Of a DNA stretch of 64,000 bases, positions 52,720 through 61,915 are shown piece by piece. Source of the stretch: Vallitaleaceae bacterium 9-2. GTDB taxonomy: Bacteria; Bacillota; Clostridia; Lachnospirales; Vallitaleaceae. The notes beneath the pieces were generated by a model, which saw nothing but the letters and a program-made list of their open reading frames with translations, made no database searches and was not told the DNA's origin. Where the stretch lies: positions 2,666,001 to 2,730,000 of the forward strand of contig CP121691.1 of NCBI GenBank assembly GCA_038396585.1, written 5' to 3'. The translations under genes and the position numbers were made by a program. The first letter of the stretch is position 1; the number at the start of each line of letters is the position of its first letter.

Positions 52720-53043
52720 GGGCTCTAAGAAGTCGTTGTATAAAAGGTTCAGATGCTGTTTCGAATAATTCAATCCTACATCCATTGACCTGAATGATTA
52801 CGACAATGTTATTTACAAAGAGTTGTTGAGAAACAACTGGCGTATGCGCCGTCAACTCAACGAAGTTTCCAGTAGCAGGGGGCAACGAATATTCAGACTA
52901 GACTTGAACCGCCTGTTTTCGAATACATCTTTGCCAATAATAGAATACCTTTTCATGGACACCATTTTGCAATACCATTCTTTTTTGGTCATTCCTCTGT
53001 TATTACATTCTTTAATTATTAGTTGCCAATGATTAATCCGCAT
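52720..53043 (-). pseudogene. IS66 accessory gene tnpA, degenerate
   Basis: MRINHWQLIIKECNNRGMTKKEWYCK matches the start of IS66 Orf1 (TnpA). Frame is lost soon after. Boundaries are approximate. Confidence 0.65.
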
Positions 53044-53227
53044 TTCTGTGTTATTTTGTCTATAAAGTAACCCCCTAGATAATTTTTCATCTATTATCTC
53101 ACGAAGGTGGTTAGTTGACACGGCACCTATAATTTACCGTATACAAAAAATTATAGGGATTTACCAAAAAAGTCCTCCCCATCTATAAATTGAAAATAGA
53201 TAGGGGGGGGACCGAAAATATTTTGTT

Positions 53228-53564
53228 TTACTCTCCGTCAAAATGATCTGTGTCGCTTTTTTTTAATCAAATATGTATTTTCTATTGAAACACCAAGATT
53301 GTGTTTCACCATAAGTGCGGCTAAAGAGTTAACATCAATTAAGATAATTTTGATCTACAATCTCTGAAACCTAAGTCAGTGCCCATCCTATTCTGTTTTT
53401 ATAAACCAATTGTTTACCACTTGGCAGCCACTCTTCAAGTTCTTCCTCAGCTAATTGAAACTGCATTGCCAAAACATTATACATATCTACACGCTTATGG
53501 ATTTGAATATCTTTCAATAACTCCAATACAGGTTCATAAATTCATGATATTTTGGTATTGCTAC
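53228..53564 (-). pseudogene. mrr: Mrr-type restriction endonuclease pseudogene with nuclease core deleted
   Basis: Leftward: IPKYHEFM, one-base deletion, EPVLELLKDIQIHKR...AEEELEEWLPSGKQLVYKNRIGWALT and a stop. This is the Mrr N-terminal winged helix (LPSG-Q..-NR-GWA). About 60 bp later comes KIILIDVNSLAALMVKHNLGVSIENTYLIK, the Mrr C-terminal end (LIDG..LA.LM....GV), broken again at an A8 run. The central PD-(D/E)xK nuclease domain is absent. The expected start codon reads GTA behind GGAGG. A dead restriction gene beside a live type I system. Confidence 0.82.
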
Positions 53565-53609
53565 AGAACCTTGCCTCCTGTCTCCTCATATATTTCGTTC
53601 AATTTGACC

Positions 53610-54890
53610 TTATAAGTGTCCTAATTCCATTGACTCATTAAGGTAATAATATTTTCCATCTTTGATAATAATCTGAACGTCTTCATCGTATAAATTTTTT
53701 GAACTATTAACCATTAATCGATTCTCCGCTCTTTGTCTATTTATTTTATCTAATAATCCAACTGCAAGCTCATTGTATTTCAAATCCTCATTGACCACTC
53801 CAAGAGCAGTTGCAAAAAATCCTTTTTTCATAACTCTATTCTTATCAATTTCTATACCAAGGTGCCCGACTTGTTCTTCATGCCATACCTCTAGCATTTC
53901 CATCGTTTGATTGGATTGGTTTAAATAAGTATTATAAATAGAGTAACTCATTTCATTTGATATTTCGCCTTTGCCTAATAAGTATGTCAACTTGCATATT
54001 TCCTCTAAAAGATTGATTAAAATTCTCTGATATTCAACTAAAATAGAGAACTCATCTACTTTCACTTGATAAGTTTTATAATCCAGTTTATGATTCTTAT
54101 TTATTAATTCGCTAATCGTTAAATTCACTTGTTGGAGTAATTGAGTTCCTTCACCTTCTAAGTCATCCAAAGTCTGCAACTTAAGAATTCCCAACTCATC
54201 ATTCTCTAGAATTTCCATACTATAATTAGAAATTTTTTCAACTCTTGTAATCAGTGACAAAATACGACTTTGAAACTCACGATTTTGAAACTCACTAATT
54301 TGACTAATGCTATTACTAATACTTTCAAGCTTTGAGCTAATCTCTGTCATGTAATATTGTCCCACGACCAAAGAACCCACAGACATTATGTTTGCAACCC
54401 CATTAGCCATCGTACTCATTTTCGAGGTTTTTTGAGGATTCGTTTTAACAAAGTTAGCATGTCCTTTTATGCTATTTTTACCTCTGTAAAATCCTCTTGA
54501 TGCACCTTTCATTTGTTTTGAATCAACAAGCGATACACCACTAGGTATAACCGCTCTGTATAATTCAACTTTATCTAAAGCCCTATTATTCATTGTTTTT
54601 GCAAGTTTATCTGCAGCAGTAGGTATCGTTTTAGAGATTCGTGCAATAACATTTTTGTCTTTAATCTCAAATAGCATTTTATCATCAATGAAATGCGTCA
54701 AAGACAATTGTTCTAATTTGACAATAGCACTACTTTGAAATCGTTCTTCTTCAGGTAAATTAATCTCAACAAGTCCTTTTGCATTGTCGCCCTCATCCCT
54801 TGAAATCGTTGTTTCTGTTCTTTTCCTTTGGACAACGAAAATCAAAGCAACTATTAAGATTGTTATTATTCCGATTAGAAAATACTCCAT
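53610..54890 (-). CDS. Membrane-anchored protein of unknown function in the restriction locus
   Basis: 426 aa from the ATG at 54890 (MEYFLIGIITILIVALIFVVQRK) behind GAGGTG. One N-terminal membrane helix (about 3-22), a long cytoplasmic part with mixed segments (LTHFIDDKMLFEI, FYRGKNSIKGHANFVKT), a hydrophobic patch near 165-180 (GVANIMSVGSLVVGQYYM) and predicted coiled-coil helices from 180 to 330. I recognise no family. It lies 43 bp after hsdR in the same direction, so it is probably part of the defence operon. Possible membrane effector or sensor; this is inference. Confidence 0.75.
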   Translation of the reverse strand: MEYFLIGIITILIVALIFVVQRKRTETTISRDEGDNAKGLVEINLPEEERFQSSAIVKLEQLSLTHFIDDKMLFEIKDKNVIARISKTIPTAADKLAKTMNNRALDKVELYRAVIPSGVSLVDSKQMKGASRGFYRGKNSIKGHANFVKTNPQKTSKMSTMANGVANIMSVGSLVVGQYYMTEISSKLESISNSISQISEFQNREFQSRILSLITRVEKISNYSMEILENDELGILKLQTLDDLEGEGTQLLQQVNLTISELINKNHKLDYKTYQVKVDEFSILVEYQRILINLLEEICKLTYLLGKGEISNEMSYSIYNTYLNQSNQTMEMLEVWHEEQVGHLGIEIDKNRVMKKGFFATALGVVNEDLKYNELAVGLLDKINRQRAENRLMVNSSKNLYDEDVQIIIKDGKYYYLNESMELGHL

Positions 54891-54933
54891 GATTTTCACC
54901 TCTCATTTTGTACAACCAATACTGTTAGGTTTT

Positions 54934-57900
54934 CTAAACACTTAGCCTACAATTAATCTGATCAATAGCACCAATAATACGCTTTGCCACATCAAGCTTA
55001 CCATCAAATAGGTTCATCACATTACCACGCTTATTAAAGGGATGCTCATTGAGAACCCGCTTGTCTAAGCTACCGTTTTTAATCATATAATTAACCACTA
55101 ACTTCACAAATTCCATTTGATTGATATTAAGGCTTTCGTCAGATAAGAACTCTGAAAATACTTCATTGGCTGCTTGTGGGTCTAAGCCTACAATTTTACT
55201 CACCAGTTTGAGTAGTGGCTCATCACCAAATTCTTTGACATAGTCGTCTTTTGTTCCTAAGTCTTGCCATAATACTTTTTCTAGGTATTTGATATCTTCT
55301 TCTGTTAAAGGATTATTATTTCTAAGCTTGTAGATGACCAGATCATTTTGATGCTCCATCAAATACTTATTCACCTTTTTACGGTAACTTTGCATATCAT
55401 TCACGGAGTACTCCCCTGGCCTTTCCTTGGATTCCATAATTTCATCCATAAAATTGGTATAGTAGATTTCACCAGATTTGCTGTCTAAAAACTTAATCAA
55501 TTCTCTAAAGGCTTCACGGACTTCTTCATGATCAAAGATATCTGCTTCTTCCCAGTGTTCATTGGTCTGAACTTTATATATTAATGCTTCCTGCTTCTTT
55601 ACCTTTTCAATAGTTCCCTTAAAAGTTAGCTTCTCTGCTGTTGTTACCACTCGGTTTTTCGGTTTTGATGCAGGGACTCTTTTTAAGTCTGCATATTCAA
55701 TGGTATACATCAAATAATCAAACCGCTTCGCCAGTTCGTCATCATCTATGGCTGGTACAAGTAGTGCAACATGTTCTTCTAATTCTCTGACATCAGCATC
55801 TGTTAAACTTTCAAAAGCACTCTCCTGATTGAATTTGTGTAGGAATTGAAGCTTCATTCTGGCATTGAATTTTGTTTCATCAATAGCCTTCACTTCTTTC
55901 AAAATCCCTTCAATCAATGCCTTTCTGTGATTTATATACTCATCTGTTTGATAATCCAAGTTTTGAAGCTCTTTAATAATGCCTATGCGGATATTGAAAA
56001 GATTTTCTGTCAGTGACTTCATCATCTTGGCTTCTTTACCATTTTTATTGGTTCTAAAAAATTCAAAATTACCACAGTAATCAAAGATTCTAAAGCTTTC
56101 TTTATCAATTCCAGCACCATACAAATCTTCGCATAGTCTGGTACCACGGCCAATCATCTGCCAAAACTTAGTCTTTGAACGCACCTTCTTAAAGAAAACA
56201 AGATTAAGAATCTCAGGAATATCAATCCCAGTATCCAGCATATCTACCGATACAGCAATCTGAGGCAGTTTGTTTTTCACTTCAAAATCATCCATGGTAC
56301 TTTCCACATAATTAACACCGGTATAAACTGGTTTTGCAAAATCACCTTTATACTCCGGATAAAGTGCATTAAAGCGCTTTACTATAAAATCTGCGTGTTT
56401 CTTATTCTTAGCAAAGATAATGGTCTTCCCTAATTTGTCCCCTCCTTCTACTTTAAGACCTTTTTCCATTAATTCCTGTATAACTGTATCAATGGTATTG
56501 TCATTGAATAAGAATGAATTTAAAGCTTCACCACTGATGTCTTTTACATCATCATCAAAGGTCTCTTCAAACATTTCTTTTTCTTCTTCTGTAAGGTCAT
56601 CATAATGAATGCCTTGTTCTAAAAACTTCATCTTTGTCTCAATGGTATGATAAGGCACCAAATACTCATCTTCGATGGCTTCACCTAACTCATAGGCATA
56701 GGTTGGCACATTGTTTTCAAGTTCAAAAATAGTATAGGTATTTTTATCAAGGTCACTTTTAGGTGTTGCTGTTAAGCCTAGTAAAATGGCATCAAAGTAA
56801 TTAAAAATATCCTGATATTTTTTATAAATGCTTCGGTGACTTTCATCAATTATAATCAAATCAAAGTGACCACTGGTAAATAGCTTTTCACTACGTTTGT
56901 TCTTTACATCATCAATGGCATTCATCATAGTTGGATAAGTTGAAAATATCATTCTGCTCTCAGGGTTATCTTTACTATCTAAAAGATTACACAGAGACAG
57001 TTCCGGTAAAAGTGCCTTAAAATTCTTCTTTGCTTGCTTCACAAGGGCTGTACGATCTGCAAGAAATAGAATATTTTTTACCCATCCTCTTTTAATCAGT
57101 ACTTCCACGGTTGATATAGCAGTTCTTGTCTTACCCGAACCTGTTGCCATAACAAGTAGCGCCTTACGATTGCCTTTTTCAAGGGTATCGCACACTGCTG
57201 TAATGGCCATCTTTTGATAGTGACGATTGGTGATATCATCGTTGATTACAGGGTCTTTTAAAGACACTTTGTTTTGTCTTTTGAAATGAAGCCACTCTAG
57301 CTCTTCCTTGGTGTAAATACCTGAGACTAAGCGCTCTGGATAGCTGGCATCATCCCATAAATAATATTCAAAGCCATTCGTATAGAAAATAACCGGTCTT
57401 ACTTTATATTGCTTTTCCAAACAATCTGCATAGCGCTGGGCTTGTATCTGGCCAACACGTGGGTTCACACTGGTTTTCTTAGCTTCAATAACCGCCAGTG
57501 GTTTACCATTATCTCCAAATAGGACATAATCTACATAGCCTAAACCTGCCTGATTAGGCATGCCTTCTACTTCTACTTCTTCAAGGCAATCCTTACCGAT
57601 TATCCAACCGTTAAGCTCAATTTCTAAATCAATATACATTTTCCGTGTCTTGAATTCAGAAATTTCATCAACCTTAAAGTCACGGTTTTTCTTATTATCA
57701 ACACGCTTTGCAGCGTTCTCACGTCTTAGATTTTCATTTTCCTTAATGATTTCTTCAAGTTTACGGTCTTTAGCACCCAATCGGTCATAAAGGTCTTTAA
57801 GCTCATCTCGAGTCTTTTTCTCTTTTTCGTTATCCCCGAGTAGACTTTCATCAAAGGCAATCTCAACATATTCATCTGAATAACAGTAATCTATCCAAGA

Positions 57901-58257
57901 CACAAATTCAAATAGATTATGAAGGGCAAGGACTGCCTGCTCTCTTGTGATAGGCGCAGCCGAATGAACCGTTTTATTACCGATTTGTTGAATATATTTA
58001 ATCATTGGAAAGAGTTTCGTATCAATGATCCCTTTGAACCGATAATCATGAATCAAGGAAGCTAAATTATCCTGATATGGTGCTTCTAGTTCATGGTCGT
58101 AAGAAAAAACCCACTTTACAGCCAATTCCAAAGCTCTACGTGCAAGAATCGCTGTACTGGCATAGGAAATCACCAAGCTCTTTTCAGCTTCGATACAGGC
58201 GTATGTAAAGTCCTTATATTTATCTTCTTTTTTTAGGAAATCAAAGTTGTAGCACAT
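54934..58257 (-). CDS. hsdR: Type I restriction enzyme, R (translocase/nuclease) subunit
   Basis: 1107 aa, ATG at 58257 behind GGGGGA. DUF4145-like N-terminus (about 1-130), a coiled coil (145-200), then the PD-(D/E)xK nuclease (VDYVLFGDNGKPLAVIEAKKTS, Asp...Glu-x-Lys). The SF2 motor follows: Walker A VMATGSGKTRTAI, DESHRSIYKKY, LGLTATP, IGRGTRLC. An EcoEI-like C-terminal domain completes it. It cuts unmethylated DNA with HsdM and HsdS. Unlike most loci, two extra genes (ATPase, HNH) lie between hsdS and hsdR. Confidence 0.96.
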   Translation of the reverse strand: MCYNFDFLKKEDKYKDFTYACIEAEKSLVISYASTAILARRALELAVKWVFSYDHELEAPYQDNLASLIHDYRFKGIIDTKLFPMIKYIQQIGNKTVHSAAPITREQAVLALHNLFEFVSWIDYCYSDEYVEIAFDESLLGDNEKEKKTRDELKDLYDRLGAKDRKLEEIIKENENLRRENAAKRVDNKKNRDFKVDEISEFKTRKMYIDLEIELNGWIIGKDCLEEVEVEGMPNQAGLGYVDYVLFGDNGKPLAVIEAKKTSVNPRVGQIQAQRYADCLEKQYKVRPVIFYTNGFEYYLWDDASYPERLVSGIYTKEELEWLHFKRQNKVSLKDPVINDDITNRHYQKMAITAVCDTLEKGNRKALLVMATGSGKTRTAISTVEVLIKRGWVKNILFLADRTALVKQAKKNFKALLPELSLCNLLDSKDNPESRMIFSTYPTMMNAIDDVKNKRSEKLFTSGHFDLIIIDESHRSIYKKYQDIFNYFDAILLGLTATPKSDLDKNTYTIFELENNVPTYAYELGEAIEDEYLVPYHTIETKMKFLEQGIHYDDLTEEEKEMFEETFDDDVKDISGEALNSFLFNDNTIDTVIQELMEKGLKVEGGDKLGKTIIFAKNKKHADFIVKRFNALYPEYKGDFAKPVYTGVNYVESTMDDFEVKNKLPQIAVSVDMLDTGIDIPEILNLVFFKKVRSKTKFWQMIGRGTRLCEDLYGAGIDKESFRIFDYCGNFEFFRTNKNGKEAKMMKSLTENLFNIRIGIIKELQNLDYQTDEYINHRKALIEGILKEVKAIDETKFNARMKLQFLHKFNQESAFESLTDADVRELEEHVALLVPAIDDDELAKRFDYLMYTIEYADLKRVPASKPKNRVVTTAEKLTFKGTIEKVKKQEALIYKVQTNEHWEEADIFDHEEVREAFRELIKFLDSKSGEIYYTNFMDEIMESKERPGEYSVNDMQSYRKKVNKYLMEHQNDLVIYKLRNNNPLTEEDIKYLEKVLWQDLGTKDDYVKEFGDEPLLKLVSKIVGLDPQAANEVFSEFLSDESLNINQMEFVKLVVNYMIKNGSLDKRVLNEHPFNKRGNVMNLFDGKLDVAKRIIGAIDQINCRLSV

Positions 58258-58277
58258 GGTATTCCCCCTTATATAAT

Positions 58278-59219
58278 CTATAATGCTTCTAAAGCCGCTT
58301 TCTTAATAAATTTATGATCTTGCATTTTATTTGATTTACATCTTTCTATTTCAGCATTTTTAGCTGTTTCTAAATCAACATTGTATAATCCAACAGCTTC
58401 TGAGACATTTGACACCCATCCACTAAGATTATCTTCAGCATAATTTTTAATTCTGTCTTTAACGTCAAATACTTTATCCCAAGTCTCTACCTCTTCATGA
58501 AAATGCTGAGTAATAATTTCAATATTTTCAATTACACCTGTTCTAATAGTAAAAACAGGTTCACAATCATTATCGTCTCTCATAAATGGATAGAATACTT
58601 TACCATAATCTCTAGGATTCTTGTCACCTTTATATGTAGAATTACATGTATGGCAAATAGGAAAAAGGTTCTTCCTAAGCAATGAAACAAAAGGATATTT
58701 CGATCTTGGTAAATAGTGATCAAAAGCTTCACGAAATTTGTCCTTTGATGTTAACATAGGACCTATTCCGCAAAATGGGCATACATATTCTATTGACTCA
58801 TCATAAAATTTTTCATAATAATTCTTGAGCGTTCCTACTTCTTCAACAAGGCCCTTTAATTTCAATAAATTATCATATAAATAATCCTGTATCATTTTTA
58901 AAGCACTTATACATCGTATAAAATCTTTGCTTGAGCCATTTAGTAAATCTTCATAAGAAACTGGATCAACAGTCATATTACATACATTTTCAACTTGAAT
59001 ATTCTTGCTGAAGGCATCAATTAACTTTTCTCTTTCCTCTGGGCGACTTAACTCAAACGCACCTTTAAACGCTTCAAAATCACTTTTGAGTTTGATCTCA
59101 TTCATCCAGCTTGGATACTCAAATACTACCGATATGAAAATATCGGTAAATACACTATTGATTTGATTTATAAGGCCCTCTAATTCTTCATTTTCAAATT
59201 CATTGTAAAAGTACCACAT
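58278..59219 (-). CDS. HNH nuclease, PtuB-like partner of the adjacent ATPase
   Basis: 313 aa; its ATG abuts the ATPase stop (TAA-ATG). The zinc-type HNH core is YVCPFCGIGPMLTS..FREAFDHYLPRSKYPFVSLL..NLFPICHTCNSTYKGDKNPRDYG (about 144-205). It has CxxC pairs, the catalytic His of DHYLP and the N-K-NP end seen in PtuB-like nucleases. With the ATPase it makes a Septu-like pair. In Septu, PtuA forms a complex with PtuB that stops phage. Its place in an hsd operon suggests the pair works with or backs up the restriction enzyme. Confidence 0.88.
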   Translation of the reverse strand: MWYFYNEFENEELEGLINQINSVFTDIFISVVFEYPSWMNEIKLKSDFEAFKGAFELSRPEEREKLIDAFSKNIQVENVCNMTVDPVSYEDLLNGSSKDFIRCISALKMIQDYLYDNLLKLKGLVEEVGTLKNYYEKFYDESIEYVCPFCGIGPMLTSKDKFREAFDHYLPRSKYPFVSLLRKNLFPICHTCNSTYKGDKNPRDYGKVFYPFMRDDNDCEPVFTIRTGVIENIEIITQHFHEEVETWDKVFDVKDRIKNYAEDNLSGWVSNVSEAVGLYNVDLETAKNAEIERCKSNKMQDHKFIKKAALEAL

Positions 59220-60758
59220 TTACGTCATCCTCTTTTGAATCTCAATAATCAACATCAAGCGTTCTGATGAATCCCCTAGAGTATTTTCAATTTCACGTTT
59301 AAGTTCTTCTAATTCCTGATCATTAGTAGCTTGATTAATTTTACTTCTAAATATGCTTATTTCCTGTTTAGCCAATTCTGCTACAGTGTTTCTCTTGTCA
59401 AATAGATTAGCACTAATCATATTCGGATTAGCACCAAAAGTCTCAATTTGCAAACTGCTTTGTAAGCCTCGTTTCATACTCACAACACTTGTTTTTCTTA
59501 AGTCTGTTATTACTTCAGGATTATGAGATGAAAATATAGCCTGTGACATCGGATCAAGCATAGACTTTACCTTTGAGACAAATAAAGACTTCCAACTCGG
59601 ATTAAAATGTGTCTCTGGCTCATCTAACAAAAATAGAATGTTACTTCCGTAAAAGATATTGAGTATGCTAATTAGTTGGAGCACTTGATACTCACCATCA
59701 GAAAAGTTTCTCAAATCCAGTTCAGACCCGCTTTCTGTTACAAAAGTCATTTCAAGTAGTTCAAACACTCTATTATTTGCTATGTTCCAATCTACTAAAG
59801 ATTTCTTGTTTTTTTCATTTCCATATATAATTCTGTTTCGAGTCCTTTTCTTAATCTTATAAATATTGTAGTCATAAAGTCTTTGTAATCCTTCAAAAAA
59901 GGCTAATAAAGACATTTGTTCACGTTCTCTATTCTCTGGTACATGAAACTCATAATACTTAAATCCGTTTTCATTTACATGACCTGTATTTGCATAACTC
60001 ATAATTTCATTTAACAGATACAATGCCTTCTCATCGAAGTAAATATCTTCATCATATATATCTTTCTTATCAAGTCTTATTTTAAATGAAGTAACTAACG
60101 CATTCTCAAAGAACTCTGACAGAACTTCTTGATTTTCAGACTCAAACATAAATGACGTAAGGATTCCCAATTTACTTATCGTATCATCAAAATAGTAAAA
60201 CAGCTCATTATAGCGATCAAGTATACCCTTATTAATAACCTCGCCATAATTGTTTCTCTTAACCTTTTGACTGTCTTTTTCTGCCAAAGAATAAAGCTTA
60301 TAGTTAATGATTTCATCGCTAACCCCTTCATTATGGCCAGATGAGTAAACCACAATCTTTCTGGGAAAGAATACATAATGCATGTTAATATTTCCTATTT
60401 CAAACTCATTGTTTCCATTTGAAATAGTCATTTTAAAATTCTGAGATTTATTTTCTAACTTAATCAACACATGATCAGTATCTTCCCATTCTCCACCTAT
60501 TCCTATTAGAACACTTTCAATCATATGGTCTTTCTGTAATGAATAAGTAGCTTCATAACTTATATCACTTGAGTAATTCTCTTGAGTTATTTGATTACTG
60601 GCATCAACAAATATCTTGGATATCAGTTCAAGAAGAATTGATTTACCACTACCATTTATTCCAACTATTCCAAGGGTGGAGTCATCGCCAAAAATAAACT
60701 CTTGATTTTGCTTGAAAATCTTATAATCACTCAGCAATTTTATTTTTACTAATCTCAT
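59220..60758 (-). CDS. PtuA-like / restriction-associated AAA ATPase
   Basis: 512 aa. ATP-binding cassette of the SMC/OLD/PtuA kind: Walker A GIVGINGSGKSILLEL (about 32-47), signature NFSDGEYQVLQLI (about 365-377), Walker B ILFLLDEPETHFNPSW (about 390-405) and H-loop IFSSHNPEVI. No TOPRIM domain, unlike OLD nucleases. The nuclease is supplied by the adjoining HNH gene. Start ATG at 60758 (GTG at 60761 also possible) behind GGGGGGAG. It resembles the group annotated as restriction-system-associated ATPase. Likely senses phage or DNA damage and licenses the nuclease. Confidence 0.88.
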   Translation of the reverse strand: MRLVKIKLLSDYKIFKQNQEFIFGDDSTLGIVGINGSGKSILLELISKIFVDASNQITQENYSSDISYEATYSLQKDHMIESVLIGIGGEWEDTDHVLIKLENKSQNFKMTISNGNNEFEIGNINMHYVFFPRKIVVYSSGHNEGVSDEIINYKLYSLAEKDSQKVKRNNYGEVINKGILDRYNELFYYFDDTISKLGILTSFMFESENQEVLSEFFENALVTSFKIRLDKKDIYDEDIYFDEKALYLLNEIMSYANTGHVNENGFKYYEFHVPENREREQMSLLAFFEGLQRLYDYNIYKIKKRTRNRIIYGNEKNKKSLVDWNIANNRVFELLEMTFVTESGSELDLRNFSDGEYQVLQLISILNIFYGSNILFLLDEPETHFNPSWKSLFVSKVKSMLDPMSQAIFSSHNPEVITDLRKTSVVSMKRGLQSSLQIETFGANPNMISANLFDKRNTVAELAKQEISIFRSKINQATNDQELEELKREIENTLGDSSERLMLIIEIQKRMT

Positions 60759-60776
60759 CACTCCCCCCCGTTTCCC

Positions 60777-61913
60777 TTAAAATAATTTTCCAACGAATGC
60801 CTTTTGCAAAATTGAAGAATAATTATCTTCATAATTTCTTATTGATTCACTAAGTTTTTTTCTTTCTTTTTCTATTCTAGATACAATATCTGCGAAATCA
60901 TTCTGCACATCTATTGGTGGCAGATTTATTCTTATCTTCTTTAGCTCTTCAGCATTAATATTAGCCATTCCAACAATACTTTTTGCCATATTTAATAAAG
61001 TAGCCTTGCCATGTTGAGAATTCAAGTATGCAGAAATATACTCGGTATTCCCTTTTGTGTTTGTTATAAGTTTGACCAAGTATCCTGCATACGCCATCGG
61101 TTTACTTTCTCTATAAACAGCTGTCTTGCCTACTAACTCTTTGCTATTAGTCCTGTTAAATAATAGTTCCCCTTCATAAACCAAGTACTTTTCTAACTCG
61201 TTTTCATCTAAATCAACATACTTTAGACTTGAAAAATCCCAGCCGCCCGTATAAGAAATATTATTCATTCTTAGCATAGGATACTCACCACCAGTCTCAT
61301 GTGCCTTTTTACTTGTTCCATATTGTGTTTTTAAAGTTAAATCATTAATAGTTCCAGTTTCCCACCCTTTCGGATTCGTCACAGGATCACCAAACATCTC
61401 ATAAAACACCGACTGAATCAACTCATCCATCAACCTAATTTGCTCTTTTCTTGCATCAATAAGCCCCTGAGCCATGTCCAAAACTTCAACGATTTTCTTT
61501 TGGGTTTCTAGTGGTGGTAGTGGGATTGATAGATTTTCTAATACAGTCTTACTAATATGAGGTATAGTTGCACCCGTACAATTGTCTCTTAAATACTGAA
61601 ACTTTGATTGAAGAAATCTTGCTGCATAATATGGATTGACTTTATTATTTTTCAACTCAAGTCTCGCTAATGTGCTTCCAATAACACCTTCCAATCCAAC
61701 ACCTATTGTTCCGGCATTAGCACCATCCCAAGCAATAATTAAATCATGTTTATTTACATATACACTTTTCTTATTAGGAATACAGTACTTAAGATTATCA
61801 TTATGGCGCAAATCTTCAATTTGAATATATCTTGGAGAGAGCCTAGATTCATTTTCTGTCTCTTCTTCCTTCTTGCCTTTTGATATTTTAAATATTTCTT
61901 TTAATGCTACCAT
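60777..61913 (-). CDS. hsdS: Type I restriction-modification specificity subunit
   Basis: 378 aa, ATG at 61913, 2 bp after hsdM. Two target-recognition domains, residues about 1-125 and 180-325, each followed by a coiled-coil spacer (LPPLETQKKIVEVLDMAQGLIDARKEQI; LPPIDVQNDFADIVSRIEKERKKL). It sets the DNA sequence for both methylation and cutting; the sequence itself cannot be read from the protein. It has no inverted-repeat partner gene nearby, so no sign of phase switching. Confidence 0.95.
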   Translation of the reverse strand: MVALKEIFKISKGKKEEETENESRLSPRYIQIEDLRHNDNLKYCIPNKKSVYVNKHDLIIAWDGANAGTIGVGLEGVIGSTLARLELKNNKVNPYYAARFLQSKFQYLRDNCTGATIPHISKTVLENLSIPLPPLETQKKIVEVLDMAQGLIDARKEQIRLMDELIQSVFYEMFGDPVTNPKGWETGTINDLTLKTQYGTSKKAHETGGEYPMLRMNNISYTGGWDFSSLKYVDLDENELEKYLVYEGELLFNRTNSKELVGKTAVYRESKPMAYAGYLVKLITNTKGNTEYISAYLNSQHGKATLLNMAKSIVGMANINAEELKKIRINLPPIDVQNDFADIVSRIEKERKKLSESIRNYEDNYSSILQKAFVGKLF

Positions 61914-61915
61914 CT

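Larger units (their letters stand above)
51821..53144 (-). mobile_element. Degenerate IS66-family insertion sequence
   Basis: Bounded by GTATACGGTAA (51821-51831) and its exact inverse (53134-53144). Contains broken tnpA, tnpB and tnpC in the usual IS66 order, read leftward. At 1.3 kb it is about half the normal length, mainly because the N-terminal half of tnpC is gone. No target-site duplication is visible. Confidence 0.85.

Noticed and set aside
48174-53144. CRISPR array or tandem repeats in the island
   Set aside because: No regularly spaced direct repeats were found; the repeats seen are the IS66 ends and hairpins.
53179-53215. Hairpin with a G-run (CCCC..TCTAT/ATAGA..GGGG)
   Set aside because: Could be the old terminator of the Mrr pseudogene or sequence around the IS66 end; the poly-G and mismatches make it hard to call.
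60777-61913. Phase-variable hsdS
   Set aside because: No second specificity gene, inverted repeats or recombinase near hsdS within the window.
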